From Acidimicrobiales bacterium (GTDB lineage Bacteria > Actinomycetota > Acidimicrobiia > Acidimicrobiales > Aldehydirespiratoraceae), in assembly GCA_040219515.1 (NCBI GenBank), contig JAVJSI010000001.1:118308-182307 (forward strand): a stretch of DNA of 64,000 bases, given 5' to 3'. Position numbers and translations under genes: made by a program. The notes below the pieces were generated by a model. It was not told where the DNA came from, did not search any database, and saw nothing but the letters and a program-made list of their open reading frames with translations. Below, piece after piece: positions 1 to 8,417 of the stretch. Position 1 is the stretch's first letter; each line of letters opens with the position of its first letter.

Positions 1-2009
1 GCGGCGTTGTAGGCGAACGCCCAGAAGAGATTGCCCTTGATGATGCCGAGGGTGCGGCGGGACAGGTCGATCGCGTCGACGGCCGCGGACAACTCACCGC
101 TGACCAGGGTGAGGTCGGATGCCTGCATGGCGACATCGGTGCCGGTGCCGATGGCGATCCCCAGGTCGGCGGTCGCCAGCGCGGGGGCGTCGTTGATGCC
201 GTCCCCCACCATCGCCACACGGCGACCTTCGGCCTGGAGTCGCCTGATCTCGTCCGCCTTGCCGTCGGGAAGCACGCCGGCCATCACCCGCTCGATCCCG
301 ACCGATTCGGCGACGGCGGCGGCGCTCGTTGCGCTGTCGCCGGTCAGCAGCGCGACCTCGAGTCCTCGGGACTGCAGGGCAGCCACCGCGGCGGCGGAGG
401 TGGGCTTGATGGTGTCGGCGAGGACGATCGCGCCCTCGGCCGTGCCACCCCGGCCGACGAGGACGACCGTGCGTCCGTTGGCCGACGCCGAGACCATCTC
501 GTCGGACAGCGATGCCGGGACCTCGTCGAAGAACTCGGGCCGGCCGACCCGCACGCGGATGCCGTCGACGGCCCCGGCCACGCCGCGGCCGGCCTGGTTG
601 TAGAACCCGGTCACCGTTCGCGCAGAGGTGTCGGCCCCGGCGGCGATGGCCCGGCCGATCGGATGCTCCGAGGACGACTCGAGCGCGGCGGCCAGCCGAA
701 GCAACTCCTCCTCCTCGCCGGCCGGGCCGCGGACCTCGACCAGCTCCATCCGACCTTCGGTGACCGTGCCGGTCTTGTCGAGCACGATCGTGTCGATCGT
801 GCGACTGTCCTCGAGCACCTCGGCCCCGCGAATGAGAATGCCCAGCTGGGCCGCTCGTCCGGTGCCGACCAGGATCGCCAGCGGCGTGGCCAGACCGAGC
901 GCGCACGGGCACGCGATGATCAGGACCGCGACCGCCGCGGTGAACGCGTCGGCGGTGGCGTGGCCCAGGATCAGCCAGGCGGCGAGGGTGGCCAGTGCGA
1001 TGGCGATCGCCGTGGGCACGAAGACGGATGCAACCCGGTCGGCCAGCCGCTGCACCCGGGCCCGGCTTCCCTGGGCTTGCTCGACGAGACGGATGATCTG
1101 CGCGAGCGCCGTGTCGGCGCCCACCCGGCGGGCCTCGACGAGCAGAGACCCGTCGGTGTTGATGGCCGCGCCGATGACGTCGTCGCCATCACCCACCTCG
1201 ACGGGCAACGACTCGCCCGTCACCACCGAATTGTCGATCGCACCGCGACCGCTGACGACCACGCCGTCCGTGGCGATGCGTTCGCCGGGCCGGACGCGGA
1301 AGCGCATACCGACCTCGAGATCGTCGATGGCGATCACGCGGCCGTCCTCGAGCTCCGCGGTGCGCGCGCCCAGATCGGCCAGCGACCGGATCGCGTCACC
1401 CGAGCGCCGGGTGGCCCGCACCTCGAACCACTTGCCGAGCAGGATCAACGTGACGATGACCGCGCCGGTCTCGAAGTAGAGCGGCTCGTCCAAGTCGGCG
1501 AGGAGAACGACGGCCGACCAGGTCCAGGCCGCCAGCGTTCCGACGGAAACGAGCGTGTCCATGGTGACCATGCGATGGCGCAGGTTGCCGAAGGCCACCC
1601 GGTGAAAGCCCCAACCGGCGCCGAACACCACCGGGGTGGCGAGGGCGGCGGCCACCCATTCCCAGCCAGCGAAGCGCAGCGGTTCGATCATCGAGATCAG
1701 CATCAGCGGCACCGTCAGCAGGGCGGCGACACGGAATCGGTTCCACAGACCGCCTTCCCGACGGGCCTCGGCCGCATCGTGATCGCGCACTTCCGGCGCG
1801 CGATATCCGAGCGATTCGACCACCTCGCGCAGAATCGGCAGCTCGACGCCGTCGCCGTGTCGTACCGAGGCCATGCCGGTGGCGAAGTTGACGTGGGCCT
1901 CCTCGACCCCGACCACCCGTCCGAGTCCTTCCTCGATCGAACGAGCACACGCGCTGCACGTCATGCCCTCGATCGAGAGCTCACTGGTGTTCGCTGTCGC
2001 GGTGGTCAT
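1..2009 (-). CDS. copA: Copper-exporting P1B-type ATPase, C-terminus outside the window
   Basis: ATP-driven export of Cu(I) across the cell membrane. A heavy-metal-associated domain lies at the N-terminus, with the MTCSAC metal site (Cys18, Cys21). The transmembrane metal motif CPCALGLATP is near residue 366, the phosphorylation motif DKTGT near 411 and the hinge motif GDGINDAPALA near 601. The last visible residues (FWAFAYNAA) carry the Tyr-Asn pair of the seventh helix that marks the Cu(I) subgroup, so copper is favoured over zinc or cadmium. About 669 residues are visible; the final helix lies beyond position 1. The ATG at 2009 is only 6 bases from a -10 box, so the mRNA is probably leaderless. 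It lies directly downstream of a MerR regulator gene on the same strand, which is the expected regulator. Confidence 0.93.
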   Translation of the reverse strand, partial: MTTATANTSELSIEGMTCSACARSIEEGLGRVVGVEEAHVNFATGMASVRHGDGVELPILREVVESLGYRAPEVRDHDAAEARREGGLWNRFRVAALLTVPLMLISMIEPLRFAGWEWVAAALATPVVFGAGWGFHRVAFGNLRHRMVTMDTLVSVGTLAAWTWSAVVLLADLDEPLYFETGAVIVTLILLGKWFEVRATRRSGDAIRSLADLGARTAELEDGRVIAIDDLEVGMRFRVRPGERIATDGVVVSGRGAIDNSVVTGESLPVEVGDGDDVIGAAINTDGSLLVEARRVGADTALAQIIRLVEQAQGSRARVQRLADRVASVFVPTAIAIALATLAAWLILGHATADAFTAAVAVLIIACPCALGLATPLAILVGTGRAAQLGILIRGAEVLEDSRTIDTIVLDKTGTVTEGRMELVEVRGPAGEEEELLRLAAALESSSEHPIGRAIAAGADTSARTVTGFYNQAGRGVAGAVDGIRVRVGRPEFFDEVPASLSDEMVSASANGRTVVLVGRGGTAEGAIVLADTIKPTSAAAVAALQSRGLEVALLTGDSATSAAAVAESVGIERVMAGVLPDGKADEIRRLQAEGRRVAMVGDGINDAPALATADLGIAIGTGTDVAMQASDLTLVSGELSAAVDAIDLSRRTLGIIKGNLFWAFAYNA

Positions 2010-2015
2010 GACACC

Positions 2016-2047
2016 AGTGTAAACCTTCCATCCGAAAGGAAGGTCAA
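2016..2047 (-). promoter_or_regulatory. MerR-type promoter and operator of the copper ATPase gene
   Basis: Reading on the minus strand, TTGACC (2047-2042) and TACACT (2021-2016) are separated by 20 bases, the over-long spacing typical of MerR-family promoters. The spacer holds the inverted repeat ACCTTCC / GGAAGGT (2044-2038 and 2029-2023), which resembles the CueR box of E. coli copA. The -35 box overlaps the merR stop codon. The predicted start of transcription falls at or next to the ATG. Confidence 0.82.
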
Positions 2048-2439
2048 GGGCTGATCACCTGACAGCGGTTCGGATCGGTGCACTCGGTCGGATCGAGGGC
2101 CGCAGCCCGCTCGGCCAGGCTCCGGAGCTCGGCCCGGGCCTCGACCAAGCGAGCGATCTGTTCGTCGAGATCGTCGAGATGACGATCCAGCAACGTTCGA
2201 GTGTGCGCACAGCTGCGCTCCCCGGCGTCCTTGAGTTCGAGCACCGACTGGATCTCGGCCAACGACAGGCCGGTCGCCTGGGCGTCACGGATGAAGCGCA
2301 GACGCTCGGCACCCGCCGAGTCGTAGTCGCGGTAGCCCGACGGCGTTCGCGCCGGTTCGGTCAGCAACCCGATCGACTCGTAGTAGCGGATGGTCTTCGT
2401 CGTCACCGATGCCTGCTCGGCCAGCTCCCCGATCTTCAT
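2044..2439 (-). CDS. MerR-family heavy-metal-responsive regulator
   Basis: A 131-residue transcription activator that twists a long-spacer promoter when it binds metal. The N-terminal winged helix-turn-helix begins MKIGELAEQASV and contains the RYYESIGLL segment typical of MerR proteins; a dimerisation helix follows. The metal-site cysteines are Cys77, Cys120 and Cys126. CueR proteins have only the two C-terminal cysteines. An additional Cys at about 77 is usual in MerR, ZntR, PbrR and CadR, so the metal sensed may not be copper alone. It is placed immediately upstream of the copper ATPase gene, and its stop codon lies inside that gene's promoter. The start at 2439 is supported by a -10 box 7 bases upstream. 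Confidence 0.9.
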   Translation of the reverse strand: MKIGELAEQASVTTKTIRYYESIGLLTEPARTPSGYRDYDSAGAERLRFIRDAQATGLSLAEIQSVLELKDAGERSCAHTRTLLDRHLDDLDEQIARLVEARAELRSLAERAAALDPTECTDPNRCQVISP

Positions 2440-2446
2440 GTCCACG

Positions 2447-2452
2447 AGCGTA
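2447..2452 (-). promoter_or_regulatory. -10 box of merR (leaderless)
   Basis: TACGCT on the minus strand ends 7 bases before the ATG at 2439. The divergent selO gene begins 46 bases away, so both promoters share this short gap. Confidence 0.55.
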
Positions 2453-2484
2453 TGACTCCCTAGGCTGAGAAGAGGAGGTCTCCC

Positions 2485-4092
2485 ATGAGACTCGACCAAC
2501 TGACGTTCGACAACACGTTCACCGCGGCGCTTCCCGCTGATCCGTCGACCGAGGTCCGTCCTCGTCAGGTGACCGACGCGGCCTACTCCCGGGTGGCGCC
2601 GGCGCCCACCGAATCGCCCTCGCTGCTGGCGGTTTCCGGCGAGATGCTCGACGAGCTCGGCATCGACCGCACGGAGGCCGGCGGCGCCAACGCCGACCGC
2701 TTCGCCGCCGTGTTCACGGGCAACGAACTGCTCCCCGGCATGGACCCACACGCCATGGCCTATGCCGGTCACCAGTTCGGCAACTTCGCCGGCCAGCTCG
2801 GCGACGGCCGGGCCATCACCCTCGGCGAGATCGTCACCCCCGATCACGGCCGCCAGACCCTGCAACTCAAGGGCGCCGGGCCCACCCCGTACTCCCGCAC
2901 GGCCGACGGCCTCGCGGTGCTGCGCAGCTCGATCCGCGAGTTCCTCTGCAGCGAGGCGATGCACCACCTGGGCGTGCCGACCACCCGCGCCCTCAGCCTG
3001 TCGCTCACCGGCGACAAGGTGATGCGCGACATGTTCTACGACGGGCGTCCGGCGCTCGAACCTGGCGCCATCGTGTGCCGCGTTGCGCCGTCGTTCATCC
3101 GGTTCGGCAACTTCGAACTGTTCGCCTGGCGACAGGACGCCGACAACCTGCGCCGCCTGGCCGACTACACGATCGACACTCACTTCCCCGAGCTCGGCGA
3201 GCCGTCGCCCTCGGGTCATACCTCCGAGACCTATGCCGAGTGGTTCGCCGAGGTCTGTCGCCGCACCGCCGACATGGTCGTCCACTGGCAGCGGGTCGGC
3301 TTCGTCCACGGCGTCATGAACACCGACAACATGTCCATCCACGGCCTGACGATCGACTACGGCCCCTACGGCTGGCTCGAGGACTACGACCCGGGCTGGA
3401 CACCCAACACCACCGACAACCAGCACAAGCGTTATCGCTACGGCGCCCAACCGGCCATCTGCCAATGGAACCTGACGCAGCTGGCCAACGCCCTGCATCC
3501 GCTGATCGGCGAGGTCGAGCCGCTCCAGGCCGGACTCCAGGTTTTCGTCGACCGCTTCAACACCGCCTGGCCCGAGATGATGGCGACCAAGCTGGGCCTG
3601 GCCGACTTCGACGCCGATGCCGATCGCGACCTCATCGAGTCGCTGACCGGCATTCTCCCCGCCATCGAGACGGACATGACCGTGTTCTTCCGAGGCCTGG
3701 CCGACGTTCCCGGCGAGACCACCGAGGAGGATGCGCTGCTCGCGCCCCTGCTGGATGCGTACTACTCCCCCGCCGAACTCGTCGGCGAGGTTCGCGACGT
3801 CACCCTGGCCTGGCTTCGCGACTACTCGGCGCGGGTTGGCCGTGACGGTCGCAGCGACGGCGACCGCCGAACGGCCATGCACGGCGTCAACCCCAAGTAC
3901 GTCCTGCGCAACTACCTGGCACAGCTCGCCATCGATGCATCCGAGCAGGGCGACCATGTGATGATCGGCGAACTCCTCGACGTGCTGCGCAATCCCTACG
4001 ACGAACAACCGGGCAAGGAGCGATTCGCCGAGAAGCGCCCCGACTGGGCCCGCACCCGCGCCGGCTGCTCGATGCTCAGCTGCTCGAGCTGA
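2485..4092 (+). CDS. selO: SelO (YdiU) protein adenylyltransferase
   Basis: A pseudokinase-fold enzyme that transfers AMP from ATP to Ser, Thr or Tyr of target proteins and is linked to oxidative stress. At 535 residues it has the family's normal length. Family blocks seen include the GHQFGNFAGQLGDGRA region, the nucleotide region LQLKGAGPTPYSR, the catalytic-loop HGVMNTDNMS near residue 275 and DYGPYGWLEDY after it. The C-terminus ends in SMLSCSS, the conserved redox tail that in eukaryotes carries selenocysteine. An AGGAGG ribosome binding site (2473-2478) lies 6 bases before the ATG, unlike the leaderless starts around it. It is divergent from merR and convergent with a MOSC gene. Confidence 0.95.
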   Translation: MRLDQLTFDNTFTAALPADPSTEVRPRQVTDAAYSRVAPAPTESPSLLAVSGEMLDELGIDRTEAGGANADRFAAVFTGNELLPGMDPHAMAYAGHQFGNFAGQLGDGRAITLGEIVTPDHGRQTLQLKGAGPTPYSRTADGLAVLRSSIREFLCSEAMHHLGVPTTRALSLSLTGDKVMRDMFYDGRPALEPGAIVCRVAPSFIRFGNFELFAWRQDADNLRRLADYTIDTHFPELGEPSPSGHTSETYAEWFAEVCRRTADMVVHWQRVGFVHGVMNTDNMSIHGLTIDYGPYGWLEDYDPGWTPNTTDNQHKRYRYGAQPAICQWNLTQLANALHPLIGEVEPLQAGLQVFVDRFNTAWPEMMATKLGLADFDADADRDLIESLTGILPAIETDMTVFFRGLADVPGETTEEDALLAPLLDAYYSPAELVGEVRDVTLAWLRDYSARVGRDGRSDGDRRTAMHGVNPKYVLRNYLAQLAIDASEQGDHVMIGELLDVLRNPYDEQPGKERFAEKRPDWARTRAGCSMLSCSS

Positions 4093-4110
4093 AGCCGACC
4101 TCCAGCCGCC

Positions 4111-4689
4111 TCAGAGCTTGCGGATCTGGTCGCCCTGGCGAATCGTGCCGGGCGTGACCACCCGGGCGTTGATCCCGCGTAGGCGGAGTTGCTTGCCGGT
4201 CTCGCTGTTGACGAAACGGTGGGCTTCCACTCCGAACCGACGGCTGAACTTCGCGCAGCCGGTGTGGGGCTGATCGGTGACCTGGATGACGGCTTCGCCG
4301 ATCGCCAGCTCGGTCCCCGCCGGGAGGTTGGCCTCGGAGAGATCCATGTCGACGATGAGCTGGTCGCCCGCGAGGGCCATGCGATCGGGCGACTGTGCGA
4401 TCGCGGCGAGGATACGGGCGTTCATGATGTTCAGCTGCATGTCGGGATGCGGGCTGCCGTCCTCGGTTCGCTTCGATCCCCGCTGATTCCACGTGTCACC
4501 GGCGAGTCCCTCGTCGGTGTTCAGTTCGGCCTCGGCCAGCTCGATACGCTCGTCGACGGCAGGGCGCTGCACGATCAGTTCGAGGGTGCCTTCGGCGGGC
4601 GATGCACGAACGTGGTCGAGCGTCGCTTCGAGCTGTCCGCGGTCGAGGTGGGAGATCTCGGTTGACGTCATGGCGACAGTCTGGCTCAT
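4111..4689 (-). CDS. MOSC-domain protein
   Basis: A 192-residue protein with a MOSC (molybdenum cofactor sulfurase C-terminal) domain, a fold thought to carry a Cys-bound sulfur to metal centres. The domain is seen in GLAGDTWNQRG, the QLNIMNARILAAIA stretch, and HTGCAKFSRRFG with the conserved cysteine near the middle, ending VVTPGTIRQGDQI. The ATG at 4689 overlaps the stop of the upstream SDR gene in an ATGA arrangement, so the two are probably translated together; a second in-frame ATG lies at 4671. The substrate is unknown. It is the first of three MOSC proteins within 21 kb. Confidence 0.85.
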   Translation of the reverse strand: MSQTVAMTSTEISHLDRGQLEATLDHVRASPAEGTLELIVQRPAVDERIELAEAELNTDEGLAGDTWNQRGSKRTEDGSPHPDMQLNIMNARILAAIAQSPDRMALAGDQLIVDMDLSEANLPAGTELAIGEAVIQVTDQPHTGCAKFSRRFGVEAHRFVNSETGKQLRLRGINARVVTPGTIRQGDQIRKL

Positions 4690-5465
4690 CCGACCGGGGG
4701 TACGCCGGTCAAATTCGTGTCGCACAACAGCCCGCCGTCGATCTGGATCGCCTGACCGGTGATCGCGGTCGACTCGTCGCTGCCGAGGAAGAGGACCAGA
4801 TCAGCGACCTCCTCGGGTTGGATGGTCCGGCCGATGGCGTGCATGGCCGCCACCTCTTCCCGCGACTTGAGGCCGATGCCGAGCACCGCCTCGAACATCG
4901 GGGTCTCCACCACCCCCGGGCAGATCGCGTTGCAGCGGATGCCCTTGCGGCCGTACTCCACCGCAGTGACACGGCTGAGATTGATGAGCGCGGCTTTGGC
5001 TGCGCAGTACGGTGCATTCGCGGCACCCGCCACGAGCCCGTAGACCGACGACGTGTTCACGATCGAACCGACGCCCTGTTCGATCATGTAGGGAATCGCC
5101 GCCTGCATGCCGTGGAGCGGCCCGTTGAGCATCAAGGCGATGCTGTCGTTGAACCCGTCGAGGTCGAGATCGGCGACATACCCACCGGTCGACGTGGCGG
5201 CGTTGTTGAACAACACGTCGATGCGGCCGTGGTCGGCCACGCACCGATCGACGGCCGCGCGGACCTGCTCCGGCGATCGCACGTCGGCCTCCACGAAGGT
5301 CACGTTGGCCGCGCCCACCTCGTCGACCATCTGGGCACCACGGTCGGTGTCGATGTCGACGGCGACGACCTTGGCCCCCTCGGCGACGAACCTGCGAGCC
5401 GTGGCCCACCCGATCCCTCCTGCCGCGCCGGTGATGACTGCTGCCCGATTGTCCATTCTTCCCAT
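4686..5465 (-). CDS. SDR-family NAD(P)-dependent oxidoreductase
   Basis: A classical short-chain dehydrogenase of 259 residues. The dinucleotide site TGAAGGIG is near residue 11, the NNA motif (LFNNAAT) near 87, and the catalytic Ser-Tyr-Lys set is seen in NTSSVYG and PYCAAKAAL. An Asp follows the second strand (VVAVDIDTD), which favours NAD over NADP. The C-terminal FLGSDESTAITGQ and DGG motifs are typical. The substrate cannot be told from sequence. The stop overlaps the MOSC start (ATGA). An in-frame ATG at 5456 is an alternative start. Confidence 0.88.
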   Translation of the reverse strand: MGRMDNRAAVITGAAGGIGWATARRFVAEGAKVVAVDIDTDRGAQMVDEVGAANVTFVEADVRSPEQVRAAVDRCVADHGRIDVLFNNAATSTGGYVADLDLDGFNDSIALMLNGPLHGMQAAIPYMIEQGVGSIVNTSSVYGLVAGAANAPYCAAKAALINLSRVTAVEYGRKGIRCNAICPGVVETPMFEAVLGIGLKSREEVAAMHAIGRTIQPEEVADLVLFLGSDESTAITGQAIQIDGGLLCDTNLTGVPPVG

Positions 5466-5544
5466 GGGCGGAGTCTCGCGCGGCTACGTTCGACGGTGTG
5501 CGTTGGCGGATGCCCGGTGCGCACCGCGAGGAGATCCTCGACGA

Positions 5545-5575
5545 GATCTGAACCGTCGCGAGGTACGTTCAGATC
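5545..5575. terminator. Perfect inverted repeat at the end of the deaminase gene
   Basis: GATCTGAAC (5545-5553) and GTTCAGATC (5567-5575) form a perfect 9-bp stem with a 13-base loop. It overlaps the stop codon of the adenosine-deaminase-like gene. No U-tract follows, so termination is likely but not certain. Confidence 0.5.
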
Positions 5576-6581
5576 AGCTCAGCCAGGTGTCGACCGCCGC
5601 CACCGGGGCGAAACTCTCGATGAGTGAGTTCTCCGCCAACGTACGGAGACCGCCCTCGTCGAGGTCGCACAGATTCCACGCGTGCTCGTACTCGGAGAGC
5701 AGGTCGGTGTGGAACAACGGCGGGTCATCCGAGCCGAGCGTGACGGTGATCCCCGCGTCGAGCATTGCCGGCAACGGGTGGGCGTCGAGCGACACGACGG
5801 CGCCGAGCGCCACGTTGCTGCCCGGGCACACGTCGCAGGCGACGCCCTCATCCACGAGCCGGGCCACCACGTCGGGGTCGCCCATGGCACCGATGCCGTG
5901 CTGAATCCGCTCGGCCCCGAACACGTCGAGTGCGTGGAGAACTTCCCATGCCGGTCCGTGTTCGCCGGCATGGCTCACTGCATGGAGTCCCGCATCACGG
6001 GCCCGGGTGAACGCGGTGCCGAAGTCCTCGTCGCGCCAGTTGTCGGCCGGCCCGCCCATGCCGACCGCAACGACACGTGGGTGGAGCTCGGCGAGCACGA
6101 CGTCGAGCGCCTGCTGGGCCGCCGCTGCGCCGAGATGAGGCGAGAGATCGGGGATCAGCAGCGACGAGATGCCGAAGTCGATCTCGGCTCGCTCGCAGCC
6201 GGCGACGATGCCGCCGAGGACCTCGGACCAGTCCGCCTCACGCTCGACGATGTGAAAACTCGACGACACATGGAACTCGACGTGGACGGCACCCTGTTCG
6301 TGCGCCGTTGCCAGGTAGGCGTGGGCGATGTCGGCGAAATCGTCGGCGGTCCGGAGCAGTCCGCACACCCAGAAGTAGCGCTCGAGGAAACGGGGGAAGC
6401 CCTCGAACTCGAGCCACCGGACGATGCCGGCCAGGTCCGCGGCCGGCGGCTCGACACCGTGCCGCTCCGCCAGGCTGAGCATCGTGGCAGGGTCGACGCT
6501 GCCCTCCAGGTGCACGTGCAGTTCGGCCTTCGGCAGGGCTCGTGCGAAGTCGACCGGAAACGGAGTCGCCATGTCATCCAT
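5574..6581 (-). CDS. Adenosine-deaminase-family hydrolase
   Basis: A zinc-dependent amidohydrolase of 335 residues that deaminates an adenine-containing compound. Metal and catalytic motifs are HVHLEGS (His22, His24), SHAGE (near 212), QHGIGA (near 234) and GSDDPPLF (near 290). The GSDDP form is common in the adenine and aminodeoxyfutalosine deaminase branches as well as in adenosine deaminases, so the exact purine substrate is uncertain. Two starts are possible, at 6581 and 6572; the first overlaps the TSUP permease stop by 8 bases, so the two genes form an operon. Confidence 0.85.
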   Translation of the reverse strand: MDDMATPFPVDFARALPKAELHVHLEGSVDPATMLSLAERHGVEPPAADLAGIVRWLEFEGFPRFLERYFWVCGLLRTADDFADIAHAYLATAHEQGAVHVEFHVSSSFHIVEREADWSEVLGGIVAGCERAEIDFGISSLLIPDLSPHLGAAAAQQALDVVLAELHPRVVAVGMGGPADNWRDEDFGTAFTRARDAGLHAVSHAGEHGPAWEVLHALDVFGAERIQHGIGAMGDPDVVARLVDEGVACDVCPGSNVALGAVVSLDAHPLPAMLDAGITVTLGSDDPPLFHTDLLSEYEHAWNLCDLDEGGLRTLAENSLIESFAPVAAVDTWLS

Positions 6582-7317
6582 ACAAGCCGACCAAACGCCC
6601 CGCGAAGACGATGACCGCGCCGATCAGCACGGGCCGCACGACCTTCTCGCCGCCTGCCACCGTGATGCGAGCGCCGATGTAGCCACCGGTGGCGAGCCCG
6701 GCGGCGAGGACCAGGGCCGGCGCCCAGTCGACGTCGCCGTTGATGATGAACACCGGCAGCGCGATGGCCGTGAACACGAGGGTGATGATCGACTTGATGT
6801 TGTTGGCGATGACGAGGTCGACCCCGGCGCGAGAAAGCGCCACGATCATCATGAGCCCGACTCCGGCCTGGAAGGCACCGCCGTAGAGCCCGATGCCGAA
6901 GAACACCAGTGTCGTGACCCAGGTCGGCCACTGAGGCCGGTCGGCCATCGCCTCGACGTCGGGACGGCGAACGGACAGCAGGAGCACGGGGATCATCACG
7001 AAGCCGAACACCTGCTCGAAGGTGTCGTCGGCCAGGTTCGTGACGACGACGGAGCCGATGAGCGAGCCCACGACGGCGGGGCCGAGGATGCGGCCGATGC
7101 CGCTCAGACCCTGCACGCCCAACCGGCGGAACGTGCTCGCTGAGCTGACCGCGTTGGCCAGTACCCCGACGCGGTTCGATCCGTTGGCCGTGTTGCCGGG
7201 CACCCCCGCGAACACCAGCAGCGGCACCGTCAACAACGAACCGCCGCCGGCCATGGCGTTGACCACGCCGGCGACGAGACCGCCGCCGAGCAGCAACACC
7301 ACGTGGACCAATTCCAT
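6574..7317 (-). CDS. TSUP-family (TauE/SafE) membrane permease
   Basis: A 247-residue integral membrane protein with about eight hydrophobic segments. The N-terminal half has the family pattern VNAMAGGGSLLTVPLLVFAG followed by the conserved NGSNRVG loop. A second half repeats the fold, with GAFQAGVGLMM and NNIKSI. Members export sulfite, sulfonates or other small organic anions; the substrate here is unknown. The gene overlaps the downstream deaminase. It is leaderless: TAGCGT lies 6 bases before the ATG. Confidence 0.88.
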   Translation of the reverse strand: MELVHVVLLLGGGLVAGVVNAMAGGGSLLTVPLLVFAGVPGNTANGSNRVGVLANAVSSASTFRRLGVQGLSGIGRILGPAVVGSLIGSVVVTNLADDTFEQVFGFVMIPVLLLSVRRPDVEAMADRPQWPTWVTTLVFFGIGLYGGAFQAGVGLMMIVALSRAGVDLVIANNIKSIITLVFTAIALPVFIINGDVDWAPALVLAAGLATGGYIGARITVAGGEKVVRPVLIGAVIVFAGRLVGLYG

Positions 7318-7323
7318 CGCCGC

Positions 7324-7360
7324 ACGCTACTTCCGCCGACCCCGCCTCACGGCTTACAGT
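7324..7360. promoter_or_regulatory. Divergent leaderless promoter pair (permease / diiron protein)
   Basis: The minus-strand TAGCGT (7329-7324) is 6 bases before the permease ATG. The plus-strand TACAGT (7355-7360) is 7 bases before the diiron-protein ATG. A possible plus-strand -35 box is TTCCGC (7331-7336), with an 18-base spacer. Confidence 0.55.
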
Positions 7361-7367
7361 GTCAGTC

Positions 7368-8411
7368 ATGCTCACCACGGACACGACCACCGCGTCGCTC
7401 GACAGCGCGTTCGACACGACCTTCACCTGGGACTACGAACGCGGCCGGGCCGGGCTCGACAAGCTCTACGAGAAGGCCAAGGCCAACCAGTGGAACTCCA
7501 CGACCGATCTCGACTGGACGATCGACGTCGACCCCGAGAAGGAGATCGTCGAAGGGGCCGCAGCGATGGGAGTCCCGGTCGGCTGGCAGGCCAAGTACCT
7601 GGCGTCGCTCGACGGATCACCGATCGCGTCGTGGGGCGACAAGGAGTTCCTCGAGTTCGCCATCGCCAACCAGAAAGCGTCGATGAGCCAGTTCCTCCAC
7701 GGTGAACAGGGCGCGCTGCTGTGCACGAGCCGCCTCGTCGAGAGCGTGCCCTGGATCGAGGCGAAGTACTACGCGTCCACCCAGGTCGTCGATGAGGCCC
7801 GCCACGTCGAGGTCTTCGCCAAGTACTCCGACGAGAAGCTGGGCGGCACCTTCCCGATCAATCCCGACCTCAACCAGCTGCTCAGCGAGGTCATCACCGA
7901 CGACCGGTGGGACATCGTCTACCTCGGCATGCAGGTCGTCATCGAGGGCTTGGCCCTCGCGGCGTTCGGCATGATGCGCCACTCCACCAAGGAACCGCTG
8001 CTGTCGGACCTGCTGAAATACGTCATGGCCGACGAAGCCCGCCACGTGGCGTTCGGCATCCTCAGCCTCGACGAGTACTACCAGGACCTCAACGGCCAGG
8101 AGATCCGTGATCGCCAGGAGTTCTGCTACGCGGCCATCGACCACATGCGGCGCCGCACCATCAACGAGGAGATGTGGGACTCGCTCGGCGTCGACACCAA
8201 ATGGGTGATGGAGACCGTGCTCGCCATGCCGATCCAGAAGGAGCTCCAGGGCATCCTCTTCGCCAAGATCGTGCCGAACTGCAAGAAGCTCGGCCTGCTC
8301 GACGCGGGCGACGGCTGGCTGCGCACGAAGTTCGAGGAGATCGACATCATCCGCTTCGAGGACGACCCCGCCGGCGACGAACTGCTCGCACTTCCCGACA
8401 TCAAGGTCTGA
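7368..8411 (+). CDS. Ferritin-like diiron oxygenase-type protein
   Basis: A 347-residue helical protein whose iron ligands follow the pattern of ribonucleotide-reductase-like diiron enzymes: Glu113 (HGEQGAL), Glu143 and His146 (DEARHVEVF), Glu193 (VVIEGLAL), Glu223 and His226 (DEARHVAFG). All six ligands are present, so it should bind two irons and react with oxygen or peroxide. The substrate is unknown; it could be an N-oxygenase, a desaturase-like enzyme or an R2-like protein. The ATG at 7368 is preferred over the GTG at 7359 because a -10 box lies 7 bases upstream. An asparagine-synthetase-like gene starts 6 bases after its stop, so the two are cotranscribed and probably act together. Confidence 0.82.
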   Translation: MLTTDTTTASLDSAFDTTFTWDYERGRAGLDKLYEKAKANQWNSTTDLDWTIDVDPEKEIVEGAAAMGVPVGWQAKYLASLDGSPIASWGDKEFLEFAIANQKASMSQFLHGEQGALLCTSRLVESVPWIEAKYYASTQVVDEARHVEVFAKYSDEKLGGTFPINPDLNQLLSEVITDDRWDIVYLGMQVVIEGLALAAFGMMRHSTKEPLLSDLLKYVMADEARHVAFGILSLDEYYQDLNGQEIRDRQEFCYAAIDHMRRRTINEEMWDSLGVDTKWVMETVLAMPIQKELQGILFAKIVPNCKKLGLLDAGDGWLRTKFEEIDIIRFEDDPAGDELLALPDIKV

Positions 8412-8417
8412 GCGAGG

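Noticed and set aside
2440..4008. A long minus-strand frame opposite selO that runs into merR
   Set aside because: It is the antisense shadow of selO; only the last 131 residues, from 2439, match a protein family.
5498..5573. A short plus-strand gene after TACGTT (5495-5500)
   Set aside because: The frame is very short, and no coding pattern or family match was seen.
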